Assembly: GCA_016182705.1 (NCBI GenBank)
Contig: JACPGA010000144.1
Span: 1-6,020, forward strand
DNA: 6,020 nucleotides
Source: Deltaproteobacteria bacterium
GTDB lineage: Bacteria; Desulfobacterota; GWC2-55-46
Direction of reading: 5' to 3'
Position 1 is the first letter of the stretch, and every line of letters begins with the position of its first letter. The translations under genes were made by a program, and so were the position numbers. The notes under the pieces are model-generated. The model worked only from the letters and a program-made list of their open reading frames with translations. It was not told where the DNA came from and made no database searches. Positions 1-4,443 of this stretch are shown here, piece by piece.

Positions 1-30
1 CCTTGATGATGACAAAACAGATAGGATTTT
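1..30 (+). repeat. Truncated third copy of the MITE-like repeat (right end only)
   Basis: The first 30 bases match the right-hand part of the repeat at 1536-1662 (the stretch around 1619-1649) with only a few differences: the order 'ttgatg', 'gacaaa.cagat/c.gggatttt' is preserved. The left part lies outside the window or is missing, and the terminal GAGCAACC does not follow, so this copy is degenerate or truncated at its right end. It suggests a tandem or clustered arrangement of the element upstream of argC. The match is short, so the call is moderate. Confidence 0.5.
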
Positions 31-57
31 AGATTAAAAATACCGAAATCAATGACA

Positions 58-175
58 GGTTGCTCAAAAAGTTCCAGATGCGAGGAGTCAAGAAGCGAGG
101 AGAGAGGCGTACTTTCTGTACGCCGCAATGACGAGCGACGAAGACGACAAAGCAGATGGGATTTTTTCAGCAGCC
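58..175 (+). repeat. MITE/REP-like non-coding repeat, copy 1
   Basis: A 118-bp element about 85 percent identical by eye to the copy at 1536-1662. It starts GGTTGCTCAAAAA and ends TTTTTTCAGCAGCC, giving imperfect terminal inverted repeats (11 of 13 positions). An internal hairpin GGCGTAC-loop-GTACGCC lies at about 108-124. It has no credible reading frame. From memory, elements of this style (terminal TTGCTCAAAAA, central GTACGCC palindrome) are frequent in Desulfobacterota and related genomes. It ends only 15 bp before the argC start codon, so the argC mRNA would carry this structure if transcribed from further upstream. Confidence 0.8.
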
Positions 176-190
176 CCGTAGAGGTTAACT

Positions 191-1219
191 ATGATAAAGG
201 CAGCAATCTTCGGGGCAAGTGGTTATACCGGCCTCGAACTTCTCCGCATACTCGCAAACCACCCTGACGCGAAAGTGGTCGAGGCCACTTCCCGTCAATA
301 CAAGGGCACCCCGGTCCCTGAAGTATTCCCTGCCCTCCGGGGCTTCTACGACGGCCTGTTGTTCAGCGACCCGGAAGACCTGGGCTCGGTCAAGGCCGAT
401 GTAGCCTTCAGCGCCATGCCGCACGGCGCGTCCCAGGACGTTGTCCCCGAGCTTCTGAAAAAAAACAGGGTCATCGACCTGAGCGCTGATTTCAGGCTTC
501 ACGACAGGGAGACATATAACGCCTGGTACGGCGAGCACAAGGCCGCGCACCTGCTTTCGGAAGCGGTCTACGGCCTGCCCGAGCTTTACCGGAAAGATAT
601 AAAAGGCGCGCGTCTTGTAGCCAACCCCGGCTGCTACCCAACGAGCGCCATACTGGCCCTTGCCCCGCTCGCCAAGAAGGGGCTAATAAAAGCTGGTTCC
701 GTCATAATCGATTCCAAGAGCGGTGTTTCAGGGGCAGGCAGAGGCGCGTCCCTTGCCACCTCTTTCGTTGAGGCGTCTTCAGGCTTCAAAGCCTATAAGG
801 TCGGAAGCCACAGGCACACGCCGGAGATCGAGCAGGAGCTGGCTGTCGCCGCTGGCGGACAACTCAATGTGCGGTTCACGCCTCACCTGATACCGGTTTC
901 AAGGGGCATACTTACAACAGCCTACGCCGAGCTCAACACGGCGCTTTCGAACCAGGAGATGAGGGACATCTACATCGATGCCTACTCGAAGGAAAGGTTC
1001 GTGCGCCTCCTGCCTGACGGGTCGTTCCCTGACATAAGCCAGGTCAGGGGCTCGAACTTCTGCGATATTGGCCTTTTCATCGAGGGCAGCCGCGTGACAA
1101 TTGTGTCAGCCATAGACAACCTCGTGAAGGGCGCTTCAGGTAAGGCCGTGCAGAACATGAACATCATGTTCGGGCTTGACGAAAAAGCCGCCCTTTTCAC
1201 CCCGCCGCTTTCGATCTGA
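191..1219 (+). CDS. argC: N-acetyl-gamma-glutamyl-phosphate reductase
   Basis: Catalyses the NADPH-dependent reduction of N-acetylglutamyl 5-phosphate to the semialdehyde, the third step of cytoplasmic arginine (ornithine) biosynthesis. The 342-residue length is normal for the long bacterial form. The N-terminal Rossmann motif GASGYTG is at residues 8-14. The catalytic cysteine is Cys148 in NPGCYPTSA, followed by SGVSGAGR (177-184) and the HRHTPEIEQE segment (207-216) that carries the conserved active-site histidine. The ATG at 191 is preferred because GAGG lies 6 nt upstream (181-184). It stands alone here: no other arg gene is visible, the repeat copy ends 15 bp upstream, and a hairpin follows 21 bp downstream. 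No promoter could be identified between repeat and start, so transcription probably begins within or upstream of the repeat. Confidence 0.97.
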   Translation: MIKAAIFGASGYTGLELLRILANHPDAKVVEATSRQYKGTPVPEVFPALRGFYDGLLFSDPEDLGSVKADVAFSAMPHGASQDVVPELLKKNRVIDLSADFRLHDRETYNAWYGEHKAAHLLSEAVYGLPELYRKDIKGARLVANPGCYPTSAILALAPLAKKGLIKAGSVIIDSKSGVSGAGRGASLATSFVEASSGFKAYKVGSHRHTPEIEQELAVAAGGQLNVRFTPHLIPVSRGILTTAYAELNTALSNQEMRDIYIDAYSKERFVRLLPDGSFPDISQVRGSNFCDIGLFIEGSRVTIVSAIDNLVKGASGKAVQNMNIMFGLDEKAALFTPPLSI

Positions 1220-1235
1220 AATAAGCTCAAAAACG

Positions 1236-1271
1236 AAAAATGCCCCCTCTCCCATAAAGGGAGAGGGGGCA
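1236..1271. terminator. GC-rich hairpin after argC, best U-tract on the minus strand
   Basis: A perfect 13-bp stem (1241-1253 with 1259-1271) with a 5-nt ATAAA loop starts 21 bp after the argC stop. On the plus strand it is followed only by ATTGTCAC, a poor U-tract. On the minus strand it would be followed by TTTTTCGTTTTT, a good one. It may end argC transcription through stem strength alone, and it should block leftward transcription into argC efficiently. Confidence 0.6.
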
Positions 1272-1320
1272 TTGTCACAGCTACGCCCAAAACCTGTTCA
1301 CGATTTTTGATATCCTCTAA

Positions 1321-1330
1321 TAAGGAGGTG
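1321..1330 (+). promoter_or_regulatory. Perfect extended Shine-Dalgarno of the DUF1328 gene
   Basis: TAAGGAGGTG is complementary to a full 10 nt of the usual 16S rRNA 3' end and sits 7 nt before the ATG at 1338. It supports both the reality and the start of the short gene downstream, and suggests high translation efficiency. Confidence 0.85.
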
Positions 1331-1337
1331 GTCAAAG

Positions 1338-1511
1338 ATGATAGGATGGGCGATTACTTTCCTTGTAATTTCGATAATAGCCGGATTTCTCGGCTTTACG
1401 GGGATCGCTGGCGCGGCAGCCTGGATGGCAAAGGCGCTTTTCGGCATTTTCCTTCTGATGTTCATCATTTTCCTGGTGCTCGGGTATACAGTCTACAAGA
1501 AAATCACCTGA
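1338..1511 (+). CDS. DUF1328/YtjA-family small membrane protein
   Basis: A 57-residue, very hydrophobic protein starting [20 protein letters not shown] and continuing with [18 protein letters not shown]. This is the layout of the DUF1328 (YtjA) family: two membrane helices (about residues 3-20 and 33-52) joined by a conserved GIAGAAA turn, with a short basic tail (YKKIT). Family members are usually 50-60 residues, so this is full length. The function of the family is not established; members are often seen next to envelope- or osmotic-stress genes. The start is fixed by the perfect SD at 1321-1330. It lies between the argC hairpin and repeat copy 2, which begins 24 bp after its stop. No convincing sigma-70 promoter was seen in 1272-1320. 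Confidence 0.88.
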   Translation: MIGWAITFLVISIIAGFLGFTGIAGAAAWMAKALFGIFLLMFIIFLVLGYTVYKKIT

Positions 1512-1535
1512 GGCGCGCCTTTCCCGGCAGACAGA

Positions 1536-1662
1536 ACTGGTTGCTCAAAAAGTTCCAGATGCGAGGAGTCGAGAAAGCGAGGAATGAGGCGTACTCTGTT
1601 TGTACGCCGCAATTACGAGCTTTGATGCCGACAAAGCAGACGGGATTTTTTGAGCAACCAGT
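1536..1662 (+). repeat. MITE/REP-like non-coding repeat, copy 2, with perfect 16-bp inverted ends
   Basis: The element is bounded by a perfect 16-bp inverted repeat: ACTGGTTGCTCAAAAA (1536-1551) and its exact complement at 1647-1662. The interior carries the palindrome GGCGTAC-loop-GTACGCC (about 1588-1608) and aligns along its whole length with copy 1 (58-175). It encodes no protein and no transposase, as expected for a MITE or a large REP/BIME-type element. It lies between the converging DUF1328 gene (+) and the 1718-2116 gene (-). The perfect ends imply that this copy is younger or better preserved than copy 1. Confidence 0.85.
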
Positions 1663-1663
1663 A

Positions 1664-1699
1664 AATAAAAAAACCCTGCATGCCGAAGCATGCAGGGTT
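1664..1699 (-). terminator. Intrinsic terminator of the minus-strand secreted-protein gene
   Basis: A perfect 12-bp stem AACCCTGCATGC / GCATGCAGGGTT (1672-1683 with 1688-1699) with a CGAA tetraloop lies 18 bp past the stop codon of the minus-strand gene. On the minus strand it runs directly into a stretch of about eight T (1671-1664), the classical Rho-independent form. On the plus strand the T-run is weaker and displaced (TTGACTTTTT, 1703-1712), so it may also stop transcripts arriving from the DUF1328 gene. Confidence 0.85.
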
Positions 1700-1717
1700 C
1701 AATTGACTTTTTAAGAA

Positions 1718-2116
1718 TTAAAAGGTCAGTCTGACCAGTTCTATCTTTTCGATCTCTTCTTTCTTGTTGATCTGCTCGTCATAGTGCTGCTCAGTCGAGA
1801 TGGTCGGCATGGCGAGGTTTACGGAACCTTCTTTTGTGTTTATCTCGGCAGCCGCGGTTGACATAACGCCGCTGGTGGCTATCCCGTAAGCAGCGCCCAG
1901 AAGAACGCCTACGGCCGCGCCCGTGGGGATATAACCCAGATGATCGTCAGGGTTATCGGTCAGAAGCATTACAGCGGAACCAAGAAGGGCGCCGATAAGA
2001 CCGCCATAGAGGGAATCCCTCAGGGTGCGCTGCATCGGGTCCTGCGCGGAAGCGGTCGAGACGGCAAGAAACGTGAAAACCATTGCTAACGCCGCAATTT
2101 TCTTAAGTTTTCCCAT
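1718..2116 (-). CDS. Small secreted glycine-rich (glycine-zipper-like) protein of unknown function
   Basis: I do not recognise a specific family. The 132-residue product has a textbook signal peptide: basic MGKLKK, a hydrophobic core to residue 20, and a cleavage site STASA/Q after residue 24. Two short glycine-spaced hydrophobic stretches follow (about 38-52, YGGLIGALLGSAVMLL; and 65-82, TGAAVGVLLGAAYGIA), separated by a polar loop NPDDHLGY. This recalls glycine-zipper envelope proteins. The charged C-terminal part (116-132) ends KIELVRLTF, an alternating pattern with terminal Phe like that of outer-membrane proteins. The ATG at 2116 is chosen over a TTG at 2122 because GGAGGG (2130-2125 on this strand) is 8 nt from the ATG but only 2 nt from the TTG. 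It has its own promoter and terminator, so it is monocistronic. Confidence 0.75.
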   Translation of the reverse strand: MGKLKKIAALAMVFTFLAVSTASAQDPMQRTLRDSLYGGLIGALLGSAVMLLTDNPDDHLGYIPTGAAVGVLLGAAYGIATSGVMSTAAAEINTKEGSVNLAMPTISTEQHYDEQINKKEEIEKIELVRLTF

Positions 2117-2173
2117 TTTCAAGGCCCTCCGTCTACAGGGTCAGATTCACAATAAGTGCTTTAAAGATAGACC

Positions 2174-2202
2174 ATAGTAAAAGAAATGCTGATTTTTGTC
2201 AA
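2174..2202 (-). promoter_or_regulatory. Sigma-70 promoter of the minus-strand secreted-protein gene
   Basis: Read on the minus strand, a perfect -35 TTGACA (2202-2197) is separated by exactly 17 bp from TACTAT (2179-2174, four of six consensus positions). The expected start is near 2167, giving a leader of about 50 nt before the ATG at 2116. Confidence 0.8.
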
Positions 2203-2346
2203 GAGCCTGAGTCATTATTCCGAAAAATAGTGTATGATAACCAACAAACAAACCGCCTGATAGACAGCTTACCCGGGCGCGCATTAAGAGAGCATTAAAC
2301 CCTTATTTTTCAGATAGTTAGCTAAATACCCGCTCTTCGCGGCGAC
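2203..2346. other. Divergent intergenic region with possible operator repeats
   Basis: This AT-rich stretch separates two divergent promoters and holds no credible gene. GCATTAA occurs twice in direct orientation (2281-2287 and 2292-2298), 11 bp apart, which would put both on the same face of the helix. An 8-bp palindrome TTAGCTAA lies at 2318-2325. Both are upstream of the -35 box at 2347 and could be regulator sites for either gene; this is inference only. Confidence 0.35.
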
Positions 2347-2374
2347 TTGACAGACCTACATTACAGGATATACT
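2347..2374 (+). promoter_or_regulatory. Sigma-70 promoter of the DUF948-ytxH pair
   Basis: Perfect -35 TTGACA (2347-2352), 16-bp spacer, then -10 TATACT (2369-2374, five of six consensus positions). Transcription would begin near 2381, only about 10-11 nt before the ATG at 2392, so the leader would consist almost entirely of the SD AGGGAGGGGAG. Confidence 0.8.
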
Positions 2375-2391
2375 GAGTACAGGGAGGGGAG

Positions 2392-2778
2392 ATGACGATA
2401 ACCGCTGATGTTTATGACTTTGCTATTTTTTTAATCGGACTTGGATTTTTTATTTTTGTAATAGCGCTGGTGCCCGCCCTTCTGCAACTGAAAAGGACGT
2501 TCAAGGCGGTCGAGGAACTTACGAATGAGACCAAAAAGACGGTCGAGGTCGTGAATTTTATCGCAAAGAGGACCCAGGACCAGGTCGCTGATTTCGAAGA
2601 GCTGATAACCCGGGTAAAAGACCTTGGTATCAAGGTGACGGGTCTTGGGGATATTGTAGTTGATAACGTCAAAGGGCCTATAATAAGCTTTCTTAGCTTT
2701 ATTTTCGGGGCTGAAGAGGGTTTCAAACGGTTCTTTCACAGGAACAAAAAAGGAGGAGGAAAAGATGAACAACTCTAA
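2392..2778 (+). CDS. DUF948-family (YtxG-like) membrane protein
   Basis: A 128-residue protein with one N-terminal membrane helix (about residues 9-32, FAIFLIGLGFFIFVIALVPALLQL), then a long heptad-like charged helix (about 33-78, KRTFKAVEELTNETKKTVEVVNFI...), then a second moderately hydrophobic stretch near 84-106 (LGDIVVDNVKGPIISFLSFIFG) and a basic tail (HRNKKGGGK). This matches DUF948, represented by YtxG of Bacillus subtilis, which lies in a general-stress operon with ytxH. The biochemical role is unknown. The ATG has an SD (GGGAGGGGAG) directly upstream. Its last 14 nt overlap the next gene, so the two are probably translationally coupled and act together at the inner membrane. Confidence 0.85.
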   Translation: MTITADVYDFAIFLIGLGFFIFVIALVPALLQLKRTFKAVEELTNETKKTVEVVNFIAKRTQDQVADFEELITRVKDLGIKVTGLGDIVVDNVKGPIISFLSFIFGAEEGFKRFFHRNKKGGGKDEQL

Positions 2779-3064
2779 GAGTGTGGCGGTTGCTTTTCTT
2801 GTCGGCGGAGCTATAGGCGCCGGGCTTGCCCTTCTTTTCGCCCCTGATTCAGGCAATGAGACCAGGAGAAAGATAAAAGAAGGGGCCGAGGACGCGGGAG
2901 ACTGGGCAAAAGACAAGTACCAGGACGCAAGGTACAAAGTCTCCGAGGGCACGGGCAAAGTCAGATCGTTCGTGAGCGACAGGCGTGAAGATCTCCAGTC
3001 AGCATACGAGGCAGGCAGAGAGGCCTATAACAGGGGTAAAGAGCGGCTCGCGAGGGAGTCTTGA
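2765..3064 (+). CDS. YtxH-family protein
   Basis: A 99-residue protein with an N-terminal hydrophobic, glycine-rich segment (about residues 7-26, VAVAFLVGGAIGAGLALLFAP), the hallmark FAP-SG-ETR--I motif of the YtxH family (25-37), and a highly charged helical tail to the C-terminus (KEGAEDAGDWAKDKYQDARYKV...). The tail, rich in Ala, Lys, Asp and Glu, resembles stress or LEA-like amphipathic repeats. The start overlaps the DUF948 gene by 14 nt. The SD AGGAGGAGGA (2751-2760) lies inside the DUF948 reading frame, where it encodes part of its GGG tail. DUF948-YtxH pairing is a recurring arrangement and supports both calls. Molecular function is not established; in Bacillus the orthologue belongs to the SigB general stress regulon. 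Confidence 0.88.
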   Translation: MNNSKSVAVAFLVGGAIGAGLALLFAPDSGNETRRKIKEGAEDAGDWAKDKYQDARYKVSEGTGKVRSFVSDRREDLQSAYEAGREAYNRGKERLARES

Positions 3065-3079
3065 ACAGTTACAGGTAAT

Positions 3080-3119
3080 AGGGCATAAATGCGGCAAGTA
3101 TTCAGCGCATTTATGCCCT
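3080..3119. terminator. Perfect 14-bp inverted repeat after ytxH without U-tract
   Basis: AGGGCATAAATGCG (3080-3093) is followed after 12 nt by its exact complement (3106-3119), starting 16 bp after the ytxH stop. Neither strand has a run of T after the stem, so it is not a classical intrinsic terminator. It could protect the mRNA 3' end, work with Rho, or be a protein-binding palindrome. Confidence 0.5.
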
Positions 3120-3302
3120 GTCGCAAACAAACCCGGTATATCAAACCGCCTTTGTTCCATTAATCCACATCCATTTCCATAAAACGCATGGCGAGCACGT
3201 TGCTGCGGCTTTGCCCCGGGGTTTTAAGACCCTGTTAGATGATTGCCGCAATTAACCCGGGAGGCCTGCCAAAGCAGGCTGTTGCGCTGAAGGAGCCTGC
3301 TG
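3120..3302 (+). other. Leader region of the FBPA/P-like operon
   Basis: 183 bp without a credible gene. It presumably holds the operon promoter, but no pair of boxes is convincing: the best is TTGTTC at 3152 with a poorly spaced CCATAA near 3177. An imperfect palindrome GGGTTTTAAGACCC (3219-3232, 12 of 14 positions symmetric) and two CCCGGG sites (3215-3220, 3256-3261) could be operator or RNA-structure elements. The last 40 bases hold the alternative hairpins described separately. Confidence 0.4.
3264..3301 (+). promoter_or_regulatory. Mutually exclusive hairpins at the start of the FBPA/P-like gene
   Basis: The octamer AGCAGGCT (3273-3280) can pair in two ways. Upstream it pairs (6 bp) with GCCTGC at 3264-3269, with a CAAA loop. 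Downstream it pairs (8 bp) with AGCCTGCT at 3294-3301, which overlaps the end of the SD (AAGGAG, 3290-3295) and the spacer to the ATG at 3303. The first fold leaves the ribosome site free and the second would cover it. The pairing is seen in the sequence; a switch function is inference. Confidence 0.4.
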
Positions 3303-4403
3303 ATGGCCGATAAGAGCACCACTTTAAGTATCTTTACCGCGGACGTGGGCGGGCTTGTTGGCCACGTAAGCAGCCATCCGGAGGTCGTTGACAACGCGAG
3401 AGAACGGTTAAGCTCCGCGAAGGGCAAAGGTGTCATCTCCGATTATCACGTCCTGAGGTGCGGCGACGACCTCGAACTGCTCCTTACCCATGAAAACGGC
3501 ACTGACGACCGGGAGATCCACCAGCTTGTCTGGAACACCTTCGTCTCATGCAGGGAGATAGCGCAGGAACTGAAGCTGTACGCATGGTCAAGGGGGCTCC
3601 TTGAAGAGTTCGCCGGCAACCTCCGGGGCCTCGGCCCAGGGGTTGCGGAACTGGAATTCACCGAGCGCTCGAGCGAGCCGGTCGTCATATTTTTCGCGAA
3701 CAAGACAAGCACCGGCGCGTGGAACCTTCCCTTATACAGGATATTCGCGGACCCGTTCAACACCGCCGGGCTCATAAGCGACCCGGCCATGCTCGACGGC
3801 TTCACTTTCACCGTCCATGACATCAAAGAGAACAGGGAAATAAGCCTGAAGACGCCAGAGGAGATGCACCTCCTTCTGGCTCTGGCCGGTTCGACTTGCA
3901 GATATATCATAACCTCGGTTTCACGGAATACAGGCGGCGAAACGGCAGCCGTGATCTCAAGCCAGAAATACGACATCATAGGCGGCAAACCAGGCGCTAA
4001 ATGCGAACCGGCCCTCATCGTCAGGTGCCAGTCCGGTTTTCCCGCTGTCGGCGAGGTCATGGAGGCGTTCTCACTGCCTCACCTCGTATCCGGGTGGATG
4101 AGGGGCTCTCACGCTGGTCCGCTGATGCCTGTGCCCTTTTATGAAGCCAACCCAACGCGCTTCGACGGCCCGCCGCGGGTCATCTCCGCAGGCTTCCAGA
4201 TAACCGACGGCCACCTCATAGGCCCGCATGACATGTTCGACGACCCGAGCTTTGACGAGGCAAGGAAGACCGCGAACAAGGTCACTGATTATATGAGACG
4301 GCACGGCCCGTTCCAGCCCCACAGGCTTTCTGAGGCCGAGATGGAATATTCCTCCATGCCGATAGTCTTCGACAGGATAAAAAACAGGTTCAGGAAACTC
4401 TGA
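3303..4403 (+). CDS. Divergent fructose-1,6-bisphosphate aldolase/phosphatase family protein (class V FBPase)
   Basis: The 366 residues align end to end with the archaeal-type bifunctional enzyme that condenses triose phosphates to FBP and dephosphorylates it to fructose 6-phosphate in gluconeogenesis. Shared landmarks: ADVGGLVGH (Asp14, His21), CGDDLEL (Asp55, Asp56), GNLRGLGPGVAE, NLPLYRIFADPFNTAG, FPAVGEVMEAF, PHLVSGWMRGSH (Arg267), TRFDGPPR (Asp288), DYMRRHGPFQPHRL and MEYSSMP (Tyr349). Lys233 matches the Schiff-base lysine. However, against the family as I remember it, Tyr229 is Pro230, the Mg-ligand pair Asp233-Asp234 is Cys234-Glu235, Asp132 is Asn133 and Gln95 is Arg97. The fold is secure but standard activity is doubtful; it may be a non-phosphatase or regulatory paralogue. 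The start is set by AAGGAG 7 nt upstream. First gene of a probable three-gene operon. Confidence 0.88.
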   Translation: MADKSTTLSIFTADVGGLVGHVSSHPEVVDNARERLSSAKGKGVISDYHVLRCGDDLELLLTHENGTDDREIHQLVWNTFVSCREIAQELKLYAWSRGLLEEFAGNLRGLGPGVAELEFTERSSEPVVIFFANKTSTGAWNLPLYRIFADPFNTAGLISDPAMLDGFTFTVHDIKENREISLKTPEEMHLLLALAGSTCRYIITSVSRNTGGETAAVISSQKYDIIGGKPGAKCEPALIVRCQSGFPAVGEVMEAFSLPHLVSGWMRGSHAGPLMPVPFYEANPTRFDGPPRVISAGFQITDGHLIGPHDMFDDPSFDEARKTANKVTDYMRRHGPFQPHRLSEAEMEYSSMPIVFDRIKNRFRKL

Positions 4404-4443
4404 AAAAACGGCATGGCGCTCTGAAGGAAGCATCAGGAGAGCG

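Noticed and set aside
52..267. 71-codon plus-strand frame in repeat copy 1 extending into argC
   Set aside because: The Arg/Ser-rich translation comes from the repeat and overlaps argC in another frame; no SD and no family resemblance.
1293..1321. Promoter with -10 TCTAAT for the DUF1328 gene
   Set aside because: TCTAAT is close to consensus, but transcription would start inside the SD and no -35 box lies at the right distance.
1307..1714. 135-codon plus-strand open frame across the DUF1328 gene and repeat copy 2
   Set aside because: It reads the DUF1328 gene out of frame and runs through non-coding repeat; composition is not protein-like, and the in-register 57-codon frame has the family match and the SD.
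2116..2122. TTG start at 2122 for the secreted protein
   Set aside because: The GGAGGG motif would be only 2 nt away; the ATG at 2116 has an 8-nt spacing and leaves a cleaner signal peptide.
3188..3238. Possible 16-codon leader peptide before the FBPA/P-like gene
   Set aside because: No SD precedes the ATG and the peptide has no run of a regulatory amino acid; the frame is short enough to arise by chance.
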